64,000 nt of DNA from Planctomycetes bacterium GWF2_41_51 (lineage in GTDB: Bacteria > Planctomycetota > Phycisphaerae > Sedimentisphaerales > UBA12454): contig MHXZ01000102.1 of the NCBI GenBank assembly GCA_001825665.1, positions 1-64,000 on the forward strand, given 5' to 3'. The position numbers and the translations under genes were made by a program. Shown here piece after piece: positions 49,029-58,240 of this stretch (the first letter of the stretch is position 1; each line of letters starts with the position of its first letter). The notes beneath the pieces were generated by a model. That model searched no databases and was not told the origin of the DNA. It saw only the letters and a program-made list of their open reading frames with translations.

Positions 49029-49670
49029 ATGCAGGCATTTTTAAATACCAATGGCAGCGTAATTGTCGAAGATTTAATTACCGTGATTCAGGAGAATCGG
49101 CAATATCTCAGCGATATAGATGGGGCAATCGGAGATGGCGACCATGGTATAAATATGAATAAAGGCTTTACACTTTGTGCAGAATCTCTAAAGGAAACAC
49201 CTGGTGATTTGACACATTGTTTGAATACTCTTTCAAAAATATTGATGACAAAAATAGGCGGTTCAATGGGGCCATTGTATGGCTTCTTTTTTCAATCGAT
49301 GGCAAAGAAAACCGGAGATAATGAAAAAGTTAACGGACAGATATTTGGCGAAATGCTCAATGCCGCAGTTGGATCAATACAAACGATAAGTGATGCACGG
49401 GTCGGAGATAAAACTCTGCTTGATGTACTTGTACCTGCCGCACATACATTTAATGCCTATTTCGCTCAAGGCTCTGATTTTTTAACGGCGCTCCATGAAA
49501 TGAAGTCCGCTGCTATTAAAGGACGCGATTCAACTAAGGAGATGATAGCCAAAAAGGGCAGGGCAAGCAGACTTGGCGAACGTTCTCGCGGAGTATTAGA
49601 TGCAGGTGCAACTTCATGCTGTCTTATACTCTGCACAATGGCAGATAGTATAAAAAAAATTATAAAGTAA
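49029..49670 (+). CDS. Dihydroxyacetone kinase-type subunit L
   Basis: 'DGAIGDGDHGINMNKGF', 'MTKIGGSMGPLYGFFF', 'GDKTLLDVLVPA', 'KKGRASRLGERSRGVLDAGATS'. Confidence 0.9.
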   Translation: MQAFLNTNGSVIVEDLITVIQENRQYLSDIDGAIGDGDHGINMNKGFTLCAESLKETPGDLTHCLNTLSKILMTKIGGSMGPLYGFFFQSMAKKTGDNEKVNGQIFGEMLNAAVGSIQTISDARVGDKTLLDVLVPAAHTFNAYFAQGSDFLTALHEMKSAAIKGRDSTKEMIAKKGRASRLGERSRGVLDAGATSCCLILCTMADSIKKIIK

Positions 49671-49687
49671 GCTAATTCATTTTTTTA

Positions 49688-50710
49688 ATGGAGGATCAAA
49701 TGGTTATAATTGAATCGTATTCACTTGCAGTTTTGTTGTGTTTCGTAGTAATGCTTGCATGGGGTTCATGGCCTAATACAATGAAATTAGTGCCGAAGGA
49801 ATGGCGTTTTCAGCTTTTCTATTGGGATTACGCTGTTGGTGTTTTGATATTTTCATTAGTTATGGCTTTTACACTGGGAAGCAATGGAAGTACGGGAAGA
49901 GGTTTTCTCGCGGATATTTCACAGGCAAGCAGTAAGGCTCTTTGGTTGGCATTTATAGGCGGTGTTATTTTTAATTGCTACAATATTCTGCTTGTAAGCG
50001 GCGTTGATATTGCAGGTATTGCAGTTGCTTTCCCAATAGGCGTTGGATTAGCTCTCGTGCTTGGAACAATAGTAAATTATATAGCAAATCCAATGGGCAA
50101 TGCGGCGATTTTATTCATAGGAATCGCAGCGGTAGTCCTCGCTGTACTGTTTTGCGCTCTTGCTTATAAAAAAGTTCCATCTGTCGGGGAGAAAAGCACA
50201 ACAAAAGGAATTCTCGTTTCTTTGGCAGCAGGTGTATTCGGTACTTTCTGGTATTATCTTATAGCCGCTTCGATGGCAGCAATGTCCGCTGACCGTGTCC
50301 TTGAAGCAGGAAAGCTTGGACCATACAGCGCAGTTGTAATGTTTGCTGTTGGATTGGTTGCATCTAATTTTGTATTAAACAGCCTCGTTATGAAAAAACC
50401 TTTTGCCGGCTCTCCTGTTCCATTTAGCGACTATTTTGCAAAAGGTAATTTAAAAATTCACTTAATAGGTATTTTAGGGGGACTCATTTGGGGTGTTGGA
50501 ATTTCTTTTAGTATTCTCGCCTCTGGTGCGGCCGGTTTTGCTATCTCATATGGTCTGGCGCAGGCATGTACAATGGTTGCCGCGATATGGGGTGTCTTTA
50601 TTTGGAAAGAATTCAAATCAGCATCTAAAGGCGCTGGAACTCTTATCACTGCTATGTTTATTTCATATTTTGTCGGAATAGCTTTATTAATTGTATCAAG
50701 GTCTTATTAA
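49688..50710 (+). CDS. GRP/RhaT-like sugar transporter (DMT superfamily)
   Basis: About 10 TM; 'WGSWPNTMKLVPKEWRFQLFYWDYAVGVL'. Confidence 0.7.
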   Translation: MEDQMVIIESYSLAVLLCFVVMLAWGSWPNTMKLVPKEWRFQLFYWDYAVGVLIFSLVMAFTLGSNGSTGRGFLADISQASSKALWLAFIGGVIFNCYNILLVSGVDIAGIAVAFPIGVGLALVLGTIVNYIANPMGNAAILFIGIAAVVLAVLFCALAYKKVPSVGEKSTTKGILVSLAAGVFGTFWYYLIAASMAAMSADRVLEAGKLGPYSAVVMFAVGLVASNFVLNSLVMKKPFAGSPVPFSDYFAKGNLKIHLIGILGGLIWGVGISFSILASGAAGFAISYGLAQACTMVAAIWGVFIWKEFKSASKGAGTLITAMFISYFVGIALLIVSRSY

Positions 50711-50726
50711 TTATAAGGAATTAAAA

Positions 50727-52133
50727 ATGCAAAAACTTACATTTGGTGTTATAGTCGGCAATAGAGGATTTTTCCCTGATGCTCTTGCTAAAGAAGGGCG
50801 CGAAGATATGCTCGCACAACTTAAGGCGATGGGTATTGGTTCTGTTGCTCTGACCAGCGAACAAACAAAACATGGGTCGGTTGAAACATTCGCAGATGCG
50901 AAAAAATGTGCAAAGTTATTCACTGAGCATTCGAATGAAATTGACGGCATCATTGTAACATTACCAAATTTTGGTGATGAAAAAGGAGTAACCGAGTCAA
51001 TCAAGCGTTCAGGTCTCAATGTTCCTGTTTTGATTCACGCCGAATCCGATGATATGGCTAAAATGACTAACGCTAATCGTCGCGATTCTTTCTGCGGCAA
51101 AATTAGCGTATGCAACAATCTTAATCAGGCAATGATTCCATATACCCTGACAGCCAAACATACTATTGGTGTTAAATCTGCTGATTTCAAAAAAGACCTC
51201 GAAAAATTTGCCTCTGTCTGCGCGATTGTAAAGGGGCTCAGGAATTTAAGGTTTGGCGCCATTGGCGCACGCACAGGAGCTTTCAATACAGTCCGTTACA
51301 GCGAAAAACTTCTCGAAGCAAACGGCATTGCCATTGAAACAATTGATTTATCTGAAATACTCGGAAAAGTTGCTAAAATCAATGATAATGATGCGTTGTT
51401 AAAAGCAAAACTCAATGCGATAACCAGTTATATAAATACAGATAATGTACCAAATGATTCCATAATGAAGATGGCTAAATTTGGCCTTGTGATTGATAAC
51501 TGGATGAAGGATTTGGACCTCAGGGGTTCAGCTATTCAATGCTGGACTTCGCTTCAGGAATTTTTTGGCATCATGCCTTGTACGCTTATGAGCATGATGA
51601 GCGAATCTTTATTGCCTTCTGCCTGTGAAGTTGATATTGCTGGACTGCTGGGTATGTATATCCTCCAGCAGGCTTCGCAAACCCCAAGCGCAATTCTCGA
51701 TTGGAACAATAACTATGGCGATGACCCTGATAAATGTGTTGTATTCCATTGCTCAAATTTACCTAAATCATTTTTCAAAACAACGGAAATGGATTATAAT
51801 GCAATAATTGGTTCTGTTATGGGCAAATCTTGTTCATACGGCACTGTGTCCGGAAAGATTAAGCCCGGACCTGCTACATATTGCAGGATTTCTACCAATG
51901 ACCGAAATGGTAATATTTCAGCCTATGTAGGGGAAGGTAAGTTTGTAGATTGCGATATTGAATCTTTTGGCGGTTATGGTGTTATGGAAATACCAAATAT
52001 GCAGATGCTGATGCAGCATATCTGCAAGTTCGGATTTGAGCATCATGTTGCGGTAAGTATGAGTAATTATGCAGCCGCAATTAATGAAGCCCTTACAAAC
52101 TACATGAATTGGAACGTATATTTGCATCAATAA
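50727..52133 (+). CDS. L-fucose/L-arabinose isomerase-family protein
   Basis: FucI/AraA-like layout, 'KFGLVIDNWMKDLDLRGSAIQCWTSLQEFFGIMPCTLMSMMSESLLPSACEVDIAGLLGMYILQ'; start set to ATG at 50727. Confidence 0.78.
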   Translation: MQKLTFGVIVGNRGFFPDALAKEGREDMLAQLKAMGIGSVALTSEQTKHGSVETFADAKKCAKLFTEHSNEIDGIIVTLPNFGDEKGVTESIKRSGLNVPVLIHAESDDMAKMTNANRRDSFCGKISVCNNLNQAMIPYTLTAKHTIGVKSADFKKDLEKFASVCAIVKGLRNLRFGAIGARTGAFNTVRYSEKLLEANGIAIETIDLSEILGKVAKINDNDALLKAKLNAITSYINTDNVPNDSIMKMAKFGLVIDNWMKDLDLRGSAIQCWTSLQEFFGIMPCTLMSMMSESLLPSACEVDIAGLLGMYILQQASQTPSAILDWNNNYGDDPDKCVVFHCSNLPKSFFKTTEMDYNAIIGSVMGKSCSYGTVSGKIKPGPATYCRISTNDRNGNISAYVGEGKFVDCDIESFGGYGVMEIPNMQMLMQHICKFGFEHHVAVSMSNYAAAINEALTNYMNWNVYLHQ

Positions 52134-52153
52134 AAATTTAGAAAGATTGAAAA

Positions 52154-54274
52154 ATGAAAAAAGATATTACTATATTTGCCATTTGCGTTATTACAACTTG
52201 CTTTACTTTTGTAGGTTATTGCCAAAAGCCGAACCCCGTCATTGAACCTTTCGATTATAAAGGAATTCAATTAAATGACGGCCGTCTTCAACAGCAGTTC
52301 GAAATTGTAAAAAACGAATATTTAAGAACTTCAAATGACGACCTGTTAATTGGTTTCAGAAAACGAGCCAATTTACCTGCCCCCGGCAAAGAACTTGGCG
52401 GCTGGTATTCTGCTGATTCATTCAATATCTTTGGCCAGATTATCGGCGGCTTGTCAAGAATGTATGCCGCTACCGGTGACAAGCAATGCCTTGAAAAAGT
52501 CAATAGCCTTGTTGCCGAATGGGCTAAAACAATAGACCCTAACGGCTTTTTCTATTATACGGTAAAACCAAACGCCCCTCATTATACTTATGAGAAAATG
52601 GTCGGCGGTCTTCTTGATGCTTATGTCTATTGCGACAATAAACAGGCAAATGAATGTTTGAGCAAAATTACTGTTTGGGCAATTAAAAATCTCGATAGAA
52701 AAAAAGTATATGCTTTTAATGCCGGCCAGGGTAACACCGAATGGTACACTCTTTCTGAAAATCTTTATCGCGCCTGGCTCATCACAGGCGATCAGAAGTA
52801 TTTAGATTTTGCTCGTGAATGGGAATACACCGAATATTTGGATATTTTTGCCAAAGGTGGCAACATCTTTGACAGGTGGGGCGACTACCACGCATACAGT
52901 CATGTTAACGCGGTCAATGGCGCAGGTTCTGCATATATGGCAACTGGACAGGAACATTATCTTAAAACATTGATAAATGCCTATGATTATTTCAATACCC
53001 ATCAATGTTTCGCGACGGGCGGTTTTGGCCCTCGGGAAAGATTCAAACGCAACCGTGCAGAGTTGATAGGCAGTCTGTGTCTTGATGAACATCATTTTGA
53101 AACTCAATGCGGCTCATGGGCTGCATTTAAAATGTGTAAGTATCTGTTAACATACACAGGTGATGCACGCTTTGGTGATTGGATTGAAAGGCTTGTATTT
53201 AATGGTATAGGCGCTACTCTTCCTGCCGATGCGGATGGTTCGATTCAATATTGGTCAAACTACAATGTTTATGGTGCATCTAAGAAAAATTCGGGTGTAT
53301 GGTCTTGTTGTGCCGGTTCACGTCCTCAGGCCGTTGCAGATTATCATGACCTTATCTGGTTTAAAGATGCAAATAATATTTATGTCAATCTTTATGAACC
53401 CTCGACTTTGAAATGGAAATTCGCAGATGATACAGTTACCATTTCGCAAAAAGGCATCCTGGAAGAATCACAGACAATTGAATTTACAATAAGTCTCGCA
53501 GGAAAATCTGAATTCGGTATTTACTTTAGATTGCCCGGCTGGTTAAAGAAGCCTGCTTTAGCGAAAGTTAACGGCCAAAGCGTAGAACTCGCAAGTAATC
53601 AAAAGCATTGGGCTGTTTTAAAACAAACATGGAATGATGGCGATAAAATCAGTTTGACACTGCCGATGGGTATAACTGTAAATCAAATCGTTGCTGAAAA
53701 ACCATATTTTTTAGCGTTGAGCTATGGCCCGGTAGTTTTAGCTGTTGATTGTGAAAAAACACCACGTCTTAAGAACATCAATTGGAAAGATGCTAATGAA
53801 ATGATAGAGATTTCAAAATCGCCTCTTGTTTTAAGTCCGAAATCAAATCCCGAAATTGTTCTTAAACCTTATTATTCTTTTGCCGCCGAAGAGCATTATA
53901 AATTGTATATCGATCCGAATTCTGGAATTGTTCACAAGCCTCAATTTATTGGAAGGTGGCAAAAAAGCAGTGCCTTTATGTACAGCAATGCAGCAGATTC
54001 AATTGCCAAAGCCGTTTTTGAAGGAACATCCATCAGATGGCTTGGTGCGAAATTTGATGATGCCGGCAAGGCAGAAGTAAGCATCGATGGCACTGTTGTT
54101 GATATAATTGACCAATACGGCCCCGGCCGTGATTTGCCGTTTGAATGGAAGCACGAAGGGCTTGAACAGGGCACGCATGTAATCTCTGTCCGTGTCTTGG
54201 GACAAAAAAATGAAAATTCCAAAAATACATACATAAATGTTGCGAGCTTTAAACCAATTTTACAAGTAAAATAA
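52154..54274 (+). CDS. Secreted GH127-like beta-L-arabinofuranosidase
   Basis: 'HHFETQCGSWAAFKMCKYLL', 'WSCCAGSRPQAVADYHDLIWF'; tandem paralogue of next gene. Confidence 0.8.
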   Translation: MKKDITIFAICVITTCFTFVGYCQKPNPVIEPFDYKGIQLNDGRLQQQFEIVKNEYLRTSNDDLLIGFRKRANLPAPGKELGGWYSADSFNIFGQIIGGLSRMYAATGDKQCLEKVNSLVAEWAKTIDPNGFFYYTVKPNAPHYTYEKMVGGLLDAYVYCDNKQANECLSKITVWAIKNLDRKKVYAFNAGQGNTEWYTLSENLYRAWLITGDQKYLDFAREWEYTEYLDIFAKGGNIFDRWGDYHAYSHVNAVNGAGSAYMATGQEHYLKTLINAYDYFNTHQCFATGGFGPRERFKRNRAELIGSLCLDEHHFETQCGSWAAFKMCKYLLTYTGDARFGDWIERLVFNGIGATLPADADGSIQYWSNYNVYGASKKNSGVWSCCAGSRPQAVADYHDLIWFKDANNIYVNLYEPSTLKWKFADDTVTISQKGILEESQTIEFTISLAGKSEFGIYFRLPGWLKKPALAKVNGQSVELASNQKHWAVLKQTWNDGDKISLTLPMGITVNQIVAEKPYFLALSYGPVVLAVDCEKTPRLKNINWKDANEMIEISKSPLVLSPKSNPEIVLKPYYSFAAEEHYKLYIDPNSGIVHKPQFIGRWQKSSAFMYSNAADSIAKAVFEGTSIRWLGAKFDDAGKAEVSIDGTVVDIIDQYGPGRDLPFEWKHEGLEQGTHVISVRVLGQKNENSKNTYINVASFKPILQVK

Positions 54275-54337
54275 AATGAATAAATTCTTGAGCATAGATA
54301 TAATTGCATAACTCAAAATTTTGAGGAAAGGTAGATT

Positions 54338-56461
54338 GTGAAACATATTTATATCTCACCAGTTTTAATCGTTATATGTTTTTTTGCCGTCTCTGGATAT
54401 GGCCAGAAGCCGCAACAAGTGATTAAAGCCTTTGATTACAAAGGTATCGAATTGAATGACGGCCGCATTAAACAGCAATTTGAAATTGTAAAAAACGAAT
54501 ATTTAAGAATTTCAAATGATGATCTTTTAATTGGCTTTAGAAAACGAGCAAATTTACCGGCTCCCGGAAAAGAACTTGGCGGCTGGTATACCGCTGACAG
54601 CTTCCATATTTTTGGTCAGATTCTTGGCGGGCTTTCGAGAATGTATGCCGCAACTGGCGACAGCCAATGCCTTGAAAAAGTAAATATCCTTATTGCTCAA
54701 TGGACTAAAACCATAGACCCTAACGGCTTTTTCTACTACACGGTAAAACCCAATGCTCCGCATTATACTTATGAAAAAATGGTTGGTGGACTTGTGGATG
54801 CTTATGTTTATTGTGGAAACAAGCAGACGGCCGAGAGTCTTAGCCGCATTACCGACTGGGCAATTAAAAACCTTAACCGAGAAAAAGTATATGGCCGCAA
54901 TAGCGGTTTAGAAAACGAATGGTACACACTTTCCGAAAACTTGTACCGTGCTTACCTCGCAACAGGCGATGAAAAGTATAAGGAGTTTGCACAGGTGTGG
55001 GACTATACGGAATATTGGGATATTTTTGCTCAGGACGGCAATATCTTTGACCGTTGGCGGGACTACCATGCCTATAGCCATGTCAATGCCACCAACGGTG
55101 CTGGTGCCGCATATCAGGTAACCGGACAGGAGCATTATCTGCATACCCTAATAAATGCCTATGATTATTTCAATACCCATCAATGTTGGGTGACTGGAGG
55201 ATATGGCCCGCGCGAGAGATTCAAAAAAAATCGGGCAGAGTTAATAGATAGTCTCTGCCTCGATGAAAGGCATTTTGAAACTCAATGCGGCTCATGGGCA
55301 GTTTTTAAACTTTGCAAGTATCTTTTAACCTATACGGGAGATGCTCGCTTTGGTGATTGGATTGAAAAGCTTTTATATAATGGTATCGGCGCTACTCTTC
55401 CTTCCGATGCAGATGGTTCAATTCAATATTGGTCGAACTATAATGTTTTCGGCGCATCAAAGCAAAATTCAAGTGAATGGTCTTGTTGTGCCGGCACTCG
55501 TCCCGAAGTGGTTGCCGATTATTATGATTTAATCTGGTTCAAAGATTCTGATAATGTATATGTCAACCTCTACGTGCCATCGACTTTAAAATGGAAATTT
55601 GCGAATGCAGATGTAACTATATCGCAAAAAGGCGTTTTGGAAGAGTCACACACAATTGATTTTACAATAAATCTTTCCAAAAAGGCCAAATTTGGCATGA
55701 ACTTCAGAATGCCTGGTTGGTTAAACCAGCCGGTGTTGGCTAAAGTTAATGGTAAAAGCGTGGATATTACACAAAATCAAAAACATTGGGCCGTTTTAAA
55801 ACAAACATGGAACGATGGCGACAAAATTACTTTGACCATGCCAATGAGTATAACTGTAAATCAAATTGTGCCCGAAAAAATATATCCTTTAGCGTTGACC
55901 TATGGCCCGGTAGTTTTAGCTGTTGATTGTGAAAAAGCACCGCGTCTCAAGAATATCAATTGGAAAGATTCTAATGAAATAATAGAGGTTTCAAAATCGC
56001 CTCTTGTTTTCAGCCCCAAATCAAATTCCAAAATTATCCTTAAACCTTATTATGCCTTTACTGCGGAACAGCAGTATAAATTGTACATCGATCCCAACGC
56101 AGGGCTGGTGGAGCAGCCTCAATTTAGCGGCCGATGGCGCAAGGGTAGTGAATTTATGTACAGTAATGACCCCAACGCCGTTGCAAAGGCCATTTTTGAA
56201 GGTACATCTATCAGATGGCAGGGACGCAAATATGGTGATGCCGGCAAAGCGGAAGTCAGCATCGATGGTCAAGTCGTGGCTGTGATCGATCAATATAAGC
56301 CCGAAAGTGACCAGCAATTCGAGCCGTTTGAATGGAAATATGAAGGGCTTACGCCGGGATCACATGTTATATCTATTCGTGTTTTAGGACAAAAAAATGA
56401 AAATTCCAAAAACACCTATATTAATGTGGCGGGGTTTACGCCCGTTTTGAAAAAAAATTAA
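54338..56461 (+). CDS. Secreted GH127-like beta-L-arabinofuranosidase
   Basis: 'RHFETQCGSWAVFKLCKYLL', 'WSCCAGTRPEVVADYYDLIWF'; GTG start. Confidence 0.8.
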   Translation: MKHIYISPVLIVICFFAVSGYGQKPQQVIKAFDYKGIELNDGRIKQQFEIVKNEYLRISNDDLLIGFRKRANLPAPGKELGGWYTADSFHIFGQILGGLSRMYAATGDSQCLEKVNILIAQWTKTIDPNGFFYYTVKPNAPHYTYEKMVGGLVDAYVYCGNKQTAESLSRITDWAIKNLNREKVYGRNSGLENEWYTLSENLYRAYLATGDEKYKEFAQVWDYTEYWDIFAQDGNIFDRWRDYHAYSHVNATNGAGAAYQVTGQEHYLHTLINAYDYFNTHQCWVTGGYGPRERFKKNRAELIDSLCLDERHFETQCGSWAVFKLCKYLLTYTGDARFGDWIEKLLYNGIGATLPSDADGSIQYWSNYNVFGASKQNSSEWSCCAGTRPEVVADYYDLIWFKDSDNVYVNLYVPSTLKWKFANADVTISQKGVLEESHTIDFTINLSKKAKFGMNFRMPGWLNQPVLAKVNGKSVDITQNQKHWAVLKQTWNDGDKITLTMPMSITVNQIVPEKIYPLALTYGPVVLAVDCEKAPRLKNINWKDSNEIIEVSKSPLVFSPKSNSKIILKPYYAFTAEQQYKLYIDPNAGLVEQPQFSGRWRKGSEFMYSNDPNAVAKAIFEGTSIRWQGRKYGDAGKAEVSIDGQVVAVIDQYKPESDQQFEPFEWKYEGLTPGSHVISIRVLGQKNENSKNTYINVAGFTPVLKKN

Positions 56462-56515
56462 GGAATTTATCTGGAGTTGTAAATGAACTGCAATTGTGAA
56501 AAAACAAGTAATAAG

Positions 56516-58237
56516 ATGAAGATAAAAGTTTTTAAATTCTGTTTGTTGTTGTTCTCCGGACTTTGCTTTTTGCCTCAAGCATTTGCAAATGATATGAATT
56601 GGTGGCCGCAGCAGAAGGCTCCTGAAACAATTGCAAAACTTTACGGCGTTAGAAGTCCTGCTGATGCAATGCTTGCCCAGTCGCTTTCTGGTTTGGCTGC
56701 TCAGGCTGTAAATGAAGACAGATTTAAGGAAATGGTCTGGATTGAAGATAATCGGCCTGATTATATGCAGTGGTATGCAGGATTACAGGACAAACTGCAT
56801 TTGAAAGAGTCCGGCAAATATCAACTCTGGGATTTGGCCAAGCGATACGCCGAAAAGGGCATTATAAAAGGATACGTTCTGTACGACTATTCAGCAGATG
56901 GCATGAATAGCTCCGTAAATATCGCAACTGTTGCCGCCGGCCAGTTTCAGGCGATGTTGATTGAAGCCTCTCAGCAATCAAAGGCAAAAGAATTAAATCT
57001 GGAACTTTTATTCGATGCTCGGGGTAAGGATTACTTCTGGTGCTTTGAAAATTTTAAACAAAAGCTAAATCGCAATCTCCTCCTCACTCAAAGTCCCACT
57101 CTGCCAAGCATGCGAGATATGGCAATAGCTCACAAGACAATGGTGCTGTGGGATATCAATGAGCCGTTCGAAACTGTTCTAAAATGGCTCGAGCCGGGTA
57201 CTGCCGTAATGGGCTGGAACAAAGGCGATGAGAAGGGGCATGTCGGACCTGTGAGCGTATGGGGACATTTTCAAACAGCTTCCGATCATGCACAGAATAT
57301 CCCATTACTTTCCGCTGCTAATCGAAATATTACAATCAAGCAGGTTAAAGCATGCGATCCTGCCAAAATTGATTATAGTTCAAAAGCAAAGTTCGTCAGC
57401 TTTTTAATGAGCGATGGGGACAATGTTCAATGGCAGATGGGCCGCTTTGCATTTAATGAAAGCTTCTGGGCCAATCCTGAACATGGTAAATTTCCCATGG
57501 GTTGGAGTTCCTGCCTCGCCCAGCTTGCCCAGGTCTGCCCTGAAGCAATAGATTATCTTTCCGCTACACAGCCTGACAATTCAACTCTGGTTGAATTCAG
57601 CGGCGGATATTTTTATCCGGATTTGTTTGCGGTAAACCGCAGCAACCGGCTTGAAGTGCTTACGAAACATGCACGCAAGCTTTCATTCCAGATGAACCGT
57701 TCTGGTGCCCGCACACTTTGTTTTATAGTTAGAGACGTAAACAGCCCGGCCGCCAAAGAGGCTTATCAGGTATTTGCGAACGAAATTGATGGCCTGGTTG
57801 GAATGATCGCGCTTCAATACCATCCATACAGTGGAGGTATGGGCAAAGTGTTTTGGCTCACCAACCGCCAGGGAATCGAAATTCCAGTACTTACAGCAAA
57901 GTATGCAATTTGGAAAAAGGCCAGATACGCTAGCGGCGGCAGCCCCGAAAAAATAATCAAGATAGTCAACGCTGACCCTAATAGTCATAATTACAACCTC
58001 ATAGCCGTTCACGCCTGGTCAATGTTTAAAGATGCGGCAGATTACAATGACCAGGATAAACCATCAGACTTGCAGGCCGGTCTTTCGCCAGTAGCCGCAG
58101 GCATAAAGAATCTGGATTCAAATGCAAAAATAATTTCTCCCGAGGAGATGCTCTGGCGAATCCGCATGGATTATAATTCCAGGCAGACACAGAATGTTAT
58201 CTCGACAATGAAGAATATGGAATCTAAAAAGGAATAA
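56516..58237 (+). CDS. GxGYxYP-family putative glycoside hydrolase, secreted
   Basis: 'FLMSDGDNVQWQMGRFAFNESFWANPEHGKFPMGW'; 'EFSGGYFYPDLF'; start at ATG 56516 gives a signal peptide. Confidence 0.75.
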   Translation: MKIKVFKFCLLLFSGLCFLPQAFANDMNWWPQQKAPETIAKLYGVRSPADAMLAQSLSGLAAQAVNEDRFKEMVWIEDNRPDYMQWYAGLQDKLHLKESGKYQLWDLAKRYAEKGIIKGYVLYDYSADGMNSSVNIATVAAGQFQAMLIEASQQSKAKELNLELLFDARGKDYFWCFENFKQKLNRNLLLTQSPTLPSMRDMAIAHKTMVLWDINEPFETVLKWLEPGTAVMGWNKGDEKGHVGPVSVWGHFQTASDHAQNIPLLSAANRNITIKQVKACDPAKIDYSSKAKFVSFLMSDGDNVQWQMGRFAFNESFWANPEHGKFPMGWSSCLAQLAQVCPEAIDYLSATQPDNSTLVEFSGGYFYPDLFAVNRSNRLEVLTKHARKLSFQMNRSGARTLCFIVRDVNSPAAKEAYQVFANEIDGLVGMIALQYHPYSGGMGKVFWLTNRQGIEIPVLTAKYAIWKKARYASGGSPEKIIKIVNADPNSHNYNLIAVHAWSMFKDAADYNDQDKPSDLQAGLSPVAAGIKNLDSNAKIISPEEMLWRIRMDYNSRQTQNVISTMKNMESKKE

Positions 58238-58240
58238 AGA

